34,726 nucleotides of DNA from a virus. The position numbers were made by a program, and so were the translations under genes. This document shows positions 16,363 through 24,622 of this stretch, piece after piece (position 1 is the stretch's first letter; each line of letters begins with the position of its first letter). Location of the stretch: IMG/VR virus record IMGVR_UViG_3300042874_000020, positions 1 through 34,726 of that record. The stretch is one strand, 5' to 3'. Under the pieces are notes generated by a model that was not told the origin of the DNA, searched no databases, and saw nothing but the letters and a program-made list of their open reading frames with translations.

Positions 16363-17418
16363 TTGGCTACTAGTGGGACTGTCGGCGCAACGGTTTTCAG
16401 GAACCAGCAGATCATTGATCACGCCTTCCGGCGCTGCAAGATGGTCGAGCAGGAGATCACGGGGGAGCATCTTCAGATCGCTCTGGAGACGCTCTGGCTG
16501 TTCTGCATGACCCTGACTAACAAGGGCATTAAGCTGTGGAACGTTGACCCGATCATCCTGCCGCTCTACGAAGCTGAGCAGACGGTGCCGCTGCCTGTCG
16601 GCACGGAGAACACCTACACGATCAACCTGCGCACGCAGCACAGGGTCACAGGCACTGCCAGCGCTTCGGAAGGTGTAGCTGACAATGCCTTCGACGGCGA
16701 TCTGCTGACTGCGTGCATCCAGACGTTGGTTCTGGGCACGATCACGATGGAGCTGGAGAGCGGCACGCAGGTGACGACGTTCGGCATCTTGCCTAACGCG
16801 AGTGGCACCTGGGCTTTCGTGATCGAGGCATCCGTCGATGGCATCACCTACGTGCCCTTGATCACTGAGACTGCACAGGTTGTCGTGATCGGTGAGTGGG
16901 TCTGGTACGACGTGCAGGGTGTCACTGCGTACTCATTCTACCGGTTGCGTGCCACTGGCGCGACGATCCTGAACGTTGCGGAGTTGGTGTACCAGAACAC
17001 ACCGCAGGAAATCACGCTCTACAAGATGAACCGGGACGACTATGCAAATCTCCCCAACAAGTTCTCGTTGGGGCGACCAACGCAGTTCTGGTACGACCGG
17101 CAGCGCACGACCCAAGAGTTGGAGATGTGGCAAGCGCCTGCAGCGGCGTTCACGTTCTCCCAGATCACCGGGTTCGTGCAGCGGAAGCTACAAGACGTTG
17201 GGGCGATGGCCGATGAGCTGGAGGTACCTGATCGCTGGTACCTCGCCATTGTGTGCAACTTGGCCGCTGAACTCGGACGTGAGATCAAGGAAGTGAAAGT
17301 CGAGTTGCTACCGCAGTTGGATGCCGACGCGGCAAAGTATCTGGCCGATGCGTGGACAGGTGAGACGGACTCGTCCCCCACGTACCTGCGCCCCAACATC
17401 GGCCCGTACACCCGCTAA
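16363..17418 (+). CDS. Connector/tail adaptor-type protein with inserted discoidin-like domain
   Basis: TTG 16363 is taken as the start because AGGAG at 16352-16356 is 6 bases upstream and the frame fits homologue-like N-terminal sequence (HAFRRCKMVEQEITGEHLQI). The N-terminal helical part (to about residue 80) and the C-terminal part (YKMNRDDYANLPNKFSLGRP...FWYDRQ, then VPDRWYLAIVCNLAAELGRE, ending NIGPYTR) look like a family of podovirus connector-region proteins. Residues about 93-215 form an insertion resembling an F5/8 type C (discoidin) domain: TASASEGVADNAFDGD, VIEASVDGITYVPL, YSFYRLRATGAT. That would add a sugar-binding surface to a structural protein. The family role is inferred. Confidence 0.7.
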   Translation: MATSGTVGATVFRNQQIIDHAFRRCKMVEQEITGEHLQIALETLWLFCMTLTNKGIKLWNVDPIILPLYEAEQTVPLPVGTENTYTINLRTQHRVTGTASASEGVADNAFDGDLLTACIQTLVLGTITMELESGTQVTTFGILPNASGTWAFVIEASVDGITYVPLITETAQVVVIGEWVWYDVQGVTAYSFYRLRATGATILNVAELVYQNTPQEITLYKMNRDDYANLPNKFSLGRPTQFWYDRQRTTQELEMWQAPAAAFTFSQITGFVQRKLQDVGAMADELEVPDRWYLAIVCNLAAELGREIKEVKVELLPQLDADAAKYLADAWTGETDSSPTYLRPNIGPYTR

Positions 17419-17433
17419 CAGGAGATCCTGACG

Positions 17434-17784
17434 ATGTCGATTTTTCTCGACACCACTGGACGATCAACCTACGGGGTTGGAATTTGCGCGAGGTGCAGCT
17501 GTAAGTTCTCGTTGGAGGACCTGTACTCGGACCCCAACTCACCAGGGTTGAAAGTGTGCCGCGATGATATAGATCAGTACGATCCGTATCGCTTGCCACC
17601 GCGTCAGCCTGACGACCTTACACTGCCGTTCTATCGACCCGACGAGCCGCTGGATGCTGGTGGTCCGATTCCAAATACAACGTCACTCTTCGGTGTGCGT
17701 GCCACGGAAGGTGGCAACTTGCGTGTGACTGCAGGTGGCAATCTGCGCGTGCTCGAAAGCGCTGACGTTACGAGGGACTGGTAA
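17434..17784 (+). CDS. Small protein with zinc-ribbon-like N-terminus
   Basis: The 116-residue protein starts after CAGGAG. The N-terminal region has ICARCSCKFSLEDLY and LKVCRDDIDQYDPY, a half zinc-ribbon-like Cys arrangement (C-x-x-C-x-C ... C), followed by a Pro/Asp-rich stretch and a C-terminal tandem ATEGGNLRV / TAGGNLRV. It follows the connector-type gene and its TAA directly abuts the next ATG. I do not recognise a named family. Confidence 0.65.
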   Translation: MSIFLDTTGRSTYGVGICARCSCKFSLEDLYSDPNSPGLKVCRDDIDQYDPYRLPPRQPDDLTLPFYRPDEPLDAGGPIPNTTSLFGVRATEGGNLRVTAGGNLRVLESADVTRDW

Positions 17785-20037
17785 ATGGCGAACGTAAAAA
17801 TATCCGAACTGCCTCCAGTCACGCTGCCGATTGTTACAGCTACCACTTTTTTCGAAGTCGAGACACTTGAGAGTGGCATCTCCGTTAGCCGAAAAATAGC
17901 TGCAATTGATCTGCCTAGTGGTGGCGTTCAGTCGGTAAGCAGTGGGACAAACGTCACTGTCGACAACACTGATCCGGCTAACCCTATCATCAACCTGAAC
18001 AACCCGGTCGTTGCTAACGTCACTGGCAACGTCAACTCGGTGACACTGACCGCTGCTGGTGGCGGTACGTTGTTCCTGGCTAATGATGGGATCTACAAAG
18101 ACACGGGTGGCGTTGATACCGTAAGCAGTGGAACGAACATCACTGTCAACAACGCGGACCCCGCTAATCCGATCATCAACCTGAATAACCCTGTTGTCGC
18201 TAACCTGACTGGCAATGTCACGGGAAACTTGTCTGGGCTCGTGAATGCTGTTGCTCTAACGGATGCGGGAGGGGGCGCTAACTTCCTCGCTGACGATGGA
18301 ACGTACAAACCTGCAGGTGGGACCTTCCCTTCGGGTAGCGTGAATGACATGTTGTATCTGGACACAGCTCCAGATATCTACTCTGCGACTAGCAACCTGA
18401 CGTTCGAACCGGCAACTCCCGTCCATACGTTCCGGGGTGGCGCTCCTCTCTTTCGAGTACAGCAATTCCAGAACAATACCTCTGGCGGCTTAATTCATCT
18501 GGACAAGAGTCGGGCTGTTGTCACTGGTGATCATACGATCGTTGTAAGTGGCGATTCGTTAGGCTCAGTTATCTTTGAAGGGTCTGACGGAACGAACTTC
18601 ATACCTGCTGCGCGGATCTTGGGTGCTGTTGACGGTACGCCCGGTGTCAACGATATGCCAGGACGGTTGGTCTTCTCGACCACGGCTGATGGCGCGTCGG
18701 GTGTCAGCGAAGCGTTCCGCATCACTGCGACGGGTGCTCTCGTCTCGTCAGGTCGAACTGCTGCCTTTGCAACTCCCGTTACGTTCAGCACGGTCATCCC
18801 GCAGATCCTGGCTCAGTCAACGACAGCAGCAGGGATCGCCAGCGTCCGTCACTCGAACGACACGGCGTCGGCGTTCATCTTCTTCGGGAAGAGTCGGAGC
18901 GGAACGTTTGGGGGTCAGACGGTTGTTATAAGCGGTGATTCACTTGGCACTCTCGATTTCCGAGGCTCTGATGGCACTGCAATGATTCAGGCAGCAGCTA
19001 TCGTCGGAGCCAGTGATGGAACCCCGGGCGCGAACGATATGCCGGGTCGGTTGAGTTTCTTCACCACACCAGATGGTGCCGCTACGGCGTTGGAACGTGT
19101 GAGAGTTCGCAGCACCGGGCAATCCGTGTTCTACCCCACCGGGGGAACTTTCAACAACCCCCCAGCTGTGGGTGGCGTCACCCCAGCCGTGACCGTCCAG
19201 GGCAGTGCAGCGAGTACGTTCCTAACCGCTGACCAGTATTTCAACGACGCAACTGGGCCAGGGCTGGCGTTCCGAAAATCACGGAGTAATACCGTCGGCA
19301 GCATGAGCATTGTTCAGGCTAACGATCCTCTAGGCTCCATCCTGTTCTATGGAAGTGATGGCAACGACTTTTTCAGAGCTGCGCAGATAATTGCGGAAGT
19401 CGACGGTACCCCAGGCTCTAACGACATGCCGGGTCGCCTAACCTTCTCTTTATCTCCAGATGGGTCGACTACACCTGTGTCGTTGATGCGCTTGCGCCAG
19501 TCGACGCTGCGGCAACCACTTGCTCTTTCGCCGGACAGTGGTACGAACTACCATGCCGTGCCGATGGTGCAGGTGATGGTCAAGACGGCGAACACTGACC
19601 GTAACACCACGACTACGCTTGCAGACGACACCGGCGCAGGTGCGTTGGTCGGCTTGATCCTGATGCCGAGTTCGACGTACATCCTCACGTCAGAGATGTC
19701 GTGGAGTGGCAACGGCGGTACGGTCGGCGACTTCCAGTGGAACTACGACTTCAACGGCCAGATCGGCAACGTCACCTTCTTCAGCGGCAGCTCGTTCAGC
19801 GGCGGCGATGCGGCTGGTACTGCCACTTCGCTATACGTCGACTCGGCACAGACCGGCGTCGGCAACATCGCTTCCGCTGGCGTGCGGGTGCTGCAGAAGA
19901 TCATGGCAGTCATCGTCACCAACTCAAGCTATACCGCTGGTACCGCGATCGACTTTCAGTGGGCGCAGCAGACCAGCGACGCGACGAACACGACGCTTGA
20001 GGCAGGCTCCTGGTACAAGCTTGAGAAGGTCGCTTGA
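17785..20037 (+). CDS. Tail fibre protein with internal repeats (fibre 1)
   Basis: The 750-residue product starts MANVKISELPPVT, a common N-terminal signature of phage fibres that dock to the virion. Two 62-residue repeats follow (17935-18320), then three repeats of about 100 residues sharing the pattern GDSLG-x-hydrophobic-F-x-GSDGT, VDGTPG-x-NDMPGRL-x-F and a DGA turn. The C-terminal 150 or so residues (from about 19579) are related to the C-terminus of the fibre at 22859-24622: both contain NTT-TTLADD, DFNGQ-GN and end FQWAQ...GSWxK. The protein probably forms a trimeric host-recognition fibre, with the shared end as tip or trimerisation domain. Confidence 0.82.
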   Translation: MANVKISELPPVTLPIVTATTFFEVETLESGISVSRKIAAIDLPSGGVQSVSSGTNVTVDNTDPANPIINLNNPVVANVTGNVNSVTLTAAGGGTLFLANDGIYKDTGGVDTVSSGTNITVNNADPANPIINLNNPVVANLTGNVTGNLSGLVNAVALTDAGGGANFLADDGTYKPAGGTFPSGSVNDMLYLDTAPDIYSATSNLTFEPATPVHTFRGGAPLFRVQQFQNNTSGGLIHLDKSRAVVTGDHTIVVSGDSLGSVIFEGSDGTNFIPAARILGAVDGTPGVNDMPGRLVFSTTADGASGVSEAFRITATGALVSSGRTAAFATPVTFSTVIPQILAQSTTAAGIASVRHSNDTASAFIFFGKSRSGTFGGQTVVISGDSLGTLDFRGSDGTAMIQAAAIVGASDGTPGANDMPGRLSFFTTPDGAATALERVRVRSTGQSVFYPTGGTFNNPPAVGGVTPAVTVQGSAASTFLTADQYFNDATGPGLAFRKSRSNTVGSMSIVQANDPLGSILFYGSDGNDFFRAAQIIAEVDGTPGSNDMPGRLTFSLSPDGSTTPVSLMRLRQSTLRQPLALSPDSGTNYHAVPMVQVMVKTANTDRNTTTTLADDTGAGALVGLILMPSSTYILTSEMSWSGNGGTVGDFQWNYDFNGQIGNVTFFSGSSFSGGDAAGTATSLYVDSAQTGVGNIASAGVRVLQKIMAVIVTNSSYTAGTAIDFQWAQQTSDATNTTLEAGSWYKLEKVA
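17935..18320 (+). repeat. Two tandem 186-base repeats in fibre 1
   Basis: The unit beginning GTAAGCAGTGGGAC at 17935 recurs as GTAAGCAGTGGAAC at 18121, a period of 186 bases (62 codons). Both copies encode SSGTN-TV-N-DPANPIINLNN, with the second slightly expanded by an extra TGNVTGN. Differences are mostly at third codon positions, so the copies have been kept under protein-level selection. Confidence 0.8.
18445..19500 (+). repeat. Three degenerate repeats of about 300-350 bases in fibre 1
   Basis: Three successive units (about 18445-18735, 18800-19120 and 19210-19500) each encode a KSR/SGG lead, a GDSLG or NDPLG turn, GSDG, D-GTPG-x-NDMPGRL and an SPDG/TADGA turn. They are clear at protein level and diverged at DNA level; boundaries are approximate. 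Such units usually form beta-rich fibre shafts. Confidence 0.75.
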
Positions 20038-20074
20038 TGACAAATTATCTAACTAGCAATTAAAGGGGATGACT

Positions 20075-20341
20075 ATGACGGATCAACAACAGCAACAAAC
20101 GTCCATCAACATCGAGCAGGTGAGGGGGGCGGCAGCTGCTGGCCTCAGACTCCTGGACGACAAGGACATGAAGGTGCCGATGGATATTGCGATCAACGGC
20201 TCACTGGGAGTTCTGCGGATGTTGCTGCTAGGTGTTGCGAACGGGCAGCTGGTTTTCACTACACCTCCGTCGCAAGACAAGCAGCCCGCCCATCCTCCGC
20301 AGGACAAGCAACTTCGGAGCGTTGATGGAAATGCTTCCTGA
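20075..20341 (+). CDS. Small hypothetical protein at head of lysis cassette
   Basis: Start ATG 20075 is preferred over ATG 20069 because GGGG at 20065-20068 is then 6 bases away. The 88-residue product has a Gln-rich start (TDQQQQQ), a central amphipathic/hydrophobic helix (GSLGVLRMLLLGVANGQLV) and a Lys/Gln/Pro-rich end. It overlaps the next start. It has no clear transmembrane segment long enough for a holin. Unknown function. Confidence 0.6.
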   Translation: MTDQQQQQTSINIEQVRGAAAAGLRLLDDKDMKVPMDIAINGSLGVLRMLLLGVANGQLVFTTPPSQDKQPAHPPQDKQLRSVDGNAS

Positions 20342-20633
20342 GGGATGGTTCAGCATTTTGATCCAACTCCCGATCACGGGGTTTGTGGTGTGGGTGATTC
20401 TCCAGCTGCTGAAGCAGTCCCGGGATGAGCGAAAGACCTTCCTGGAAGCCATGGAGAAAGCAGACGTTCTGTTTGCCACTGAACTGCGGTTGGATCGAGA
20501 AAGTTTGGAGAAAATGTCAGTCAAGACCTATGAGGCTTTGGGAAACCTGGCTCTGGCGATCATGGAATTGCGTGGGGAAGTTCGGACGAGCCAAAAGGCT
20601 GCCATGCACAACGACAGGACGCTCCAGCGGTGA
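20325..20633 (+). CDS. Single-pass membrane protein with coiled coil (spanin- or holin-like)
   Basis: From ATG 20325 (CGGAG at 20315-20319) the product is 102 residues; ATG 20331 is an alternative. Residues 8-29 (WFSILIQLPITGFVVWVILQLL) form one membrane segment, followed by a charged coiled coil to the end. That topology matches inner-membrane spanins but also some accessory holins. It overlaps the preceding gene by 17 bases and ends by overlapping the DUF5675-like gene (GTGA), so it belongs to the lysis cassette. A lipoprotein that could be its outer-membrane partner is encoded at 21449. The specific call is inference. Confidence 0.65.
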   Translation: MEMLPEGWFSILIQLPITGFVVWVILQLLKQSRDERKTFLEAMEKADVLFATELRLDRESLEKMSVKTYEALGNLALAIMELRGEVRTSQKAAMHNDRTLQR

Positions 20634-21118
20634 ACCTTACTCTGGTTCGCTTCAGCTATGCCCCCACGGAGACTGAGGGCGTTCTGTACGTGGCAAGTCA
20701 TCGACTGGCTACGATAGAGAAACCCTGGGTCCCGTTTGTCAACGTTGGGGGGAAGCCTTTCGAGTCTTGTGTTCCTGATGGAACGTATCGACTCCGCCCC
20801 TGGGTCCGCGCGACGAACAACCAGAGCTGCTTCATTCTGGAGGCTCCTACCCTTGGCGTCTATATGCGCGAGACCGATCGGCCAGCGGGGATCGGTCGGT
20901 ATCTTTGTCTAATCCATACGGGTAATTACGCTGATGACGTCGTTGGATGCATTGCCGTTGGAATGTCTCGCGGGATCATGTTGAACCCGAGAACTGGCAA
21001 GAGGGAACGCGCTGTTCTAGGAAGCACTGGAGCCATTCAACTCCTTAGGACTGAGCTCCAGGAAGGAACTCACCAATTAACAATCGCCTCAATCGGGGGC
21101 GCGCGGGGGACTGCCTGA
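20630..21118 (+). CDS. DUF5675-like protein, candidate lysis enzyme
   Basis: The 162-residue product starts at GTG 20630, overlapping the previous stop. The pattern VASHRLATIEKPWVPF, then SCVPDGTYRLRPW, then LIHTGNYADDVVGCIAVG (His96, Cys107) matches DUF5675 proteins as I know them. The His...Gly-Cys pair recalls the active site of YkuD L,D-transpeptidases, which act on peptidoglycan. No canonical lysozyme, amidase or peptidase lies in the cassette, so this gene, placed between a membrane protein and a holin-like gene, is the best endolysin candidate. There is no signal peptide. The enzymatic role is inference, not known for the family to my knowledge. Confidence 0.72.
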   Translation: MNLTLVRFSYAPTETEGVLYVASHRLATIEKPWVPFVNVGGKPFESCVPDGTYRLRPWVRATNNQSCFILEAPTLGVYMRETDRPAGIGRYLCLIHTGNYADDVVGCIAVGMSRGIMLNPRTGKRERAVLGSTGAIQLLRTELQEGTHQLTIASIGGARGTA

Positions 21119-21465
21119 TGTCTGGCATCGATGACAATAGCCTACAGAAACGCTACAACCTGACGCTGGTCAACGTTGCGCTGATTGTTCTCGGCCTTGG
21201 AGCCATCATGTTCATCATGGTGTTTCAGCCAGCCGACCACGTACTAAGCAATCAAGCAATGATCGCGCTGTTCGCTTCGGTCGTCGGCGCGCTGGTGAAC
21301 CAACACTCGAATTCGCAGCAGTGGTGGTTCGGCACCACGAAGGGGACTGCGGACACCACCGCTGTGATACGCGATATCGCAACGGGGACACCTCTCCCAC
21401 CCCATAGCACCACGACCACAATCACTTCCCAATCCACAGGTGACGCCGATGATCAGAAAGTTTGA
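21118..21465 (+). CDS. Holin-like protein with two membrane segments
   Basis: The 115-residue product has membrane segments at about residues 15-36 (LTLVNVALIVLGLGAIMFIMVF) and 45-60 (NQAMIALFASVVGALV), followed by SQQWWFGTTKG and a polar Thr/Ser-rich tail. Two hydrophobic helices and a short charged end after F-G-x-x-x-G are typical of small phage holins, which form pores in the inner membrane. The ATG overlaps the preceding TGA (TGATG) and its own end overlaps the lipoprotein start. Holin function is inferred from topology and context. Confidence 0.72.
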   Translation: MSGIDDNSLQKRYNLTLVNVALIVLGLGAIMFIMVFQPADHVLSNQAMIALFASVVGALVNQHSNSQQWWFGTTKGTADTTAVIRDIATGTPLPPHSTTTTITSQSTGDADDQKV

Positions 21466-21865
21466 TTCCAGACTCCTCCTCCTGTGCGCCTTATTCGCGT
21501 TGTTAGCTGCCGCATGTCAGACGCCGAATCCAGTGGCCGTAGCGGAAACGGCAGAGCAGAAGGCGTTCGCGATCTATGGCACCTACGTGGTGTTCTCCGA
21601 GCAGGCTGCGATCTTGGCAGCAACTCCAACGATCCCTGCGAGTGTTCGACTGGGTTTGGTTAACGCTGAGGGAGCAGCGAAGCCGTCAGCTGACGCACTC
21701 AAGGCAGCGTACGACCAAGCAGTAGCCATCGCGAAGGAGGTGGCGGTAGGCACTAGTCCACAGGAGCGCTACACGATTGCACTCACCAATCTGAATCGGT
21801 GGATCACCGATGCATCCCCCACGATCAATGCCCTCAAAGCAGCCGTAGAAGGAGCGAGAAAGTAA
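21449..21865 (+). CDS. Lipoprotein, possible outer-membrane spanin
   Basis: The frame allows GTG 21440 or ATG 21449; the latter gives a conventional signal sequence. Residues 2-8 are basic, 9-19 hydrophobic, and a lipobox-like LAAAC places the lipidated Cys at residue 23 (Leu at -4 rather than -3, so slightly atypical). The mature part (about 115 residues) is helical and Ala-rich with no membrane segment. A lipoprotein beside a holin and a membrane-anchored coiled-coil protein suggests an o-spanin-like role in disrupting the outer membrane, which would imply a Gram-negative host. It is longer and less Pro-rich than typical o-spanins. Confidence 0.65.
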   Translation: MIRKFDSRLLLLCALFALLAAACQTPNPVAVAETAEQKAFAIYGTYVVFSEQAAILAATPTIPASVRLGLVNAEGAAKPSADALKAAYDQAVAIAKEVAVGTSPQERYTIALTNLNRWITDASPTINALKAAVEGARK

Positions 21866-22210
21866 ATGGACCCAATCTCACTGATCTTGTTGACCGTTCA
21901 AAGTCTCGGCGTCGTGCTGCACAACCCTGCGTTGGGGGGTGGCAGCTCGGTGAAATTCGACCAAGCAGCGTCGATCCTTGGCATGCTTGCCTCCCTGATC
22001 ATGGCGGGGAAGGAAGGCGAGAAGGGCCTGATCGAACTGGCACACATGGTTCAATCGATGAAGGACGAAAATCGCGGTCCTACGCCGTCGGAGTGGGCCA
22101 CCCTCGTTGCACGGCAGAACGCTGCTCACGAACAGCTGCAAGCGTTGAAACCTGAACTCGAAGCGGAAGTCGAGCAGGAGAGGGCAGCGAAGAAGACCGA
22201 CCCGGAGTAA
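21866..22210 (+). CDS. Hypothetical protein
   Basis: The 114-residue protein starts directly after the lipoprotein stop, with AAGGAG about 10 bases upstream. The N-terminus (PISLILLTVQSLGVVL) and residues 35-48 (ASILGMLASLIMAG) are hydrophobic but short; the rest is a charged helix ending in Glu/Lys-rich sequence. It might be a weak membrane-associated protein linked to lysis. No family recognised. Confidence 0.62.
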   Translation: MDPISLILLTVQSLGVVLHNPALGGGSSVKFDQAASILGMLASLIMAGKEGEKGLIELAHMVQSMKDENRGPTPSEWATLVARQNAAHEQLQALKPELEAEVEQERAAKKTDPE

Positions 22211-22214
22211 GTAG

Positions 22215-22859
22215 ATGGCTGTCTCGATGACGTTCGACTCGCTGCTGAATGACCTGCGGGCCTATTTGGAACGCGGGACTGTCGTTGATGAAACGGTGTA
22301 CGACCAGCTGCCGAGTCTGATCAATCTCGCCGAGCGGGATCTCGCCAACGCTCTCAAGCTACTGGGGTTCGTCGAGGTCGTTACTGACACTATGGGGATT
22401 GGTGCGAGTGTAATCGCGAAACCCGATCGGTGGCGTGCAACAATCTCAATTAACTTTGGCGTGGGCGTTACGCAGGTACGCACCCCTCTGTTTCTTCGTT
22501 CGTATGAATACTGTCGGACGTATTGGCCCGACGAAGATCTGACCAGTCTGCCGAAGTTCTATTCGGACTACGGTTATTACAACTGGCTCATCGCGCCGAC
22601 ACCCGACGCTGCTTACCCGTTCGAGGTGAACTATTGGCAGATGCCCGCATTGCTCGATGTGGTGAACCAGACCAACTGGACTACTGACTTTGCACCAAAC
22701 GCATTGCTACACGGAGCGCTCTTGCAGGCGGCGCCGTTCTTGAAGAACGACGAACGCATCCCCGTGTGGCAAGGCCTCTATGACCGTGACGTTGCAATCC
22801 TTGAAGCGCAGGACGTTAAACGCATCATTGACCGACAGGTCACGAGGGAGAACGTCTGA
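22215..22859 (+). CDS. Head-tail adaptor protein
   Basis: The 214-residue product shows the pattern I know from podovirus connector adaptors of the gp6/gp11 type: LPSLINLAERDLANAL, an AKPDRWRATISINFG segment, LFLRSYEYCRTYWPD, YYNWLIAPTPDAAYPFEVNY and NWTTDFAPNALLHGALLQA. It would bind below the portal and form the first ring of the tail. It is followed without gap (TGATG) by the second fibre gene and the tail protein, forming a tail module. Assignment is confident at family level; its exact ring position is inferred. Confidence 0.82.
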   Translation: MAVSMTFDSLLNDLRAYLERGTVVDETVYDQLPSLINLAERDLANALKLLGFVEVVTDTMGIGASVIAKPDRWRATISINFGVGVTQVRTPLFLRSYEYCRTYWPDEDLTSLPKFYSDYGYYNWLIAPTPDAAYPFEVNYWQMPALLDVVNQTNWTTDFAPNALLHGALLQAAPFLKNDERIPVWQGLYDRDVAILEAQDVKRIIDRQVTRENV

Positions 22860-24622
22860 TGCCTTACACAAGTGTGTTCGGTGGTTCGCTGATTTTTCCG
22901 TCGCAGCTGAGCTTCATTGCGATCACGACCGCTGTTAGCGCGGTACTTCAATGGCCCACGGAACAGCAGATCACCGGGGATCTAGTAGTCGCAGATTTCA
23001 TCAACGTCAATGCGACAGCAGGGGGTCTCACTATTGACATGCCTTCTGCGTTGGTCGCAGCGACAGGCAACAAGACAACGTTCAACAACGTAGGTGCGAA
23101 CACCTTCACCGTGCGTGACGCTGCGGGGGGCACCATCCAAGCAGTGGCCCCTGGCGCTCAATGGGTCCTGGTGCTCACGAGTAACACGACGCTTGCTGGT
23201 ACATGGCTGACCTTCCAGATGGGTGCATCAGTCTCTGTCGCCTCTGCTGGGGCGTTAGCGGGTGCGGGCATCAAGGCGATCAGTACGACGCTCAATCAGA
23301 AGATAGATGCTGATGTTGAAGCTGCGACACCGTTCACCGTAGTCGATGGCGACCGTGCGAGGTGCCTGATCTATACCGCAGGCGCAGGCGTGTGCAACTT
23401 GCCCACTCCCGGCACCGTGGGTGCTGATTGGTTCTTCATGCTGCGTAACTCCGGGACCGGCACGCTGTCGGTAGTGCCGCCTTCAGGCACTATCAACAGC
23501 GCTGCAAGCATCAGCATGGATCCCGACGATTCGTGCTTCATCTTCACGGATGGCACCAACTTCTTCACCGTCGGGTTGAGCGCAGGTTCGAGCATCGCGT
23601 TCGACTTCGTTTCGATCCCTGTGGCTGGAACGGGTGACTTCACCCTGTCAGGCGCGAACCTGAATCGCATCTCGTATCGATTCACCGGTCTGCTGACGGG
23701 TAACCGACGCATCGTTGTGCCTGCTACGACGCAGCAGTACTGGGTCGACAACCAGACGACGGGTGCGTTCACGTTGACGATCTCGACGTTGGCTCAGGTT
23801 GGGCCACCTGTAGTCGTACAAGGGCAAACGGCAACTCTGTTCTGTGACGGCACAAACGTCCTGAATGCCAACAGCTCGTCTTCGGTCACGCTTCCTCTAA
23901 CAGTTGGGCAAGGGGGCACAGGAGCTACGACGGTTGGTGGGGCCCAGACCAACCTGCAAGTACCCCCTGTGGGGCGTCTGATCAACACCGCTGCGCCTCT
24001 CGGTGGGGGTGGCGATCTCAGTGCTGATCGTACGTTGGTTGTCGGCGCTGCTTCGGAAGGTGCATCGGGCGTAGCGGAGATTGCCACGCTAGTAGAGACT
24101 GCTGCGGGGACCGACGATGCTCGAATGGTCACTCCGCTGAAGTTGTCCGGCATCCTTCAGGGGATCGTCAAAGCTACAGACACCAATCGAAACACTACTA
24201 TCACGCTTGCTGACGACCCCGATCTTGCTGGAATCCCCCTGCAGCCTAGTGCGCAATACATCATCGAAGGGGTTCTGGTATTTGACGGACAAGGAGCTAC
24301 TGCCAACGGGTTTAGGTGGGCCCTCGATTTCAATGGTCAGCTTGGGAATTTGGACACCCTCAACGGCAGCCTTTTTTCTTATCAGACAGGGGGGACCACG
24401 GAATCGTTAGTAACGCCCGTAGCATCGGCAGGGTCGCAGACTAAGGCCACCTTTGATGGCGCGGCAATTGCTGAAGTCGTGGAGTTCAAAATAGGCATCA
24501 TTACGCAAGCAGATTACGTTGCTAACACCGCTGTGGACCTTCAATGGGCACAGGGGACTAGTAACGCGACAAACACGCGGCTGAACGAAGGGTCGTGGAT
24601 GAAGGTCACTCGGGTAGCGTAA
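22859..24622 (+). CDS. Tail fibre protein (fibre 2) sharing a C-terminal domain with fibre 1
   Basis: The 587-residue product has several beta-structured units built around DGTN and GQ turns (FTDGTNFFTV, TATLFCDGTNVLNAN), typical of fibre shafts, then the common fibre motifs GQGGTGATTVGGAQ and AGTDDARMVTPLKL. From about 24166 the C-terminal 150 residues are related to fibre 1 (NRNTT-TLADD, DFNGQLGN, VDLQWAQGTSNATNTRL, ending SWMKVTRVA). Its place between the adaptor and tail genes suggests it is part of the tail. The shared end could be a receptor-binding tip or a trimerisation/chaperone domain. Confidence 0.8.
   Translation: MPYTSVFGGSLIFPSQLSFIAITTAVSAVLQWPTEQQITGDLVVADFINVNATAGGLTIDMPSALVAATGNKTTFNNVGANTFTVRDAAGGTIQAVAPGAQWVLVLTSNTTLAGTWLTFQMGASVSVASAGALAGAGIKAISTTLNQKIDADVEAATPFTVVDGDRARCLIYTAGAGVCNLPTPGTVGADWFFMLRNSGTGTLSVVPPSGTINSAASISMDPDDSCFIFTDGTNFFTVGLSAGSSIAFDFVSIPVAGTGDFTLSGANLNRISYRFTGLLTGNRRIVVPATTQQYWVDNQTTGAFTLTISTLAQVGPPVVVQGQTATLFCDGTNVLNANSSSSVTLPLTVGQGGTGATTVGGAQTNLQVPPVGRLINTAAPLGGGGDLSADRTLVVGAASEGASGVAEIATLVETAAGTDDARMVTPLKLSGILQGIVKATDTNRNTTITLADDPDLAGIPLQPSAQYIIEGVLVFDGQGATANGFRWALDFNGQLGNLDTLNGSLFSYQTGGTTESLVTPVASAGSQTKATFDGAAIAEVVEFKIGIITQADYVANTAVDLQWAQGTSNATNTRLNEGSWMKVTRVA

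Noticed and set aside
15487-16641. Long reverse-strand open frame (384 codons)
   Set aside because: It is Arg/Leu/His-rich, spans two well-supported forward genes with good start sites, and has no motif. It is a shadow of forward codon bias.
17935-18320. CRISPR-like repeats
   Set aside because: The repeats are in frame, 186 bases long, only two copies and encode fibre protein; they are not short repeats with unique spacers.
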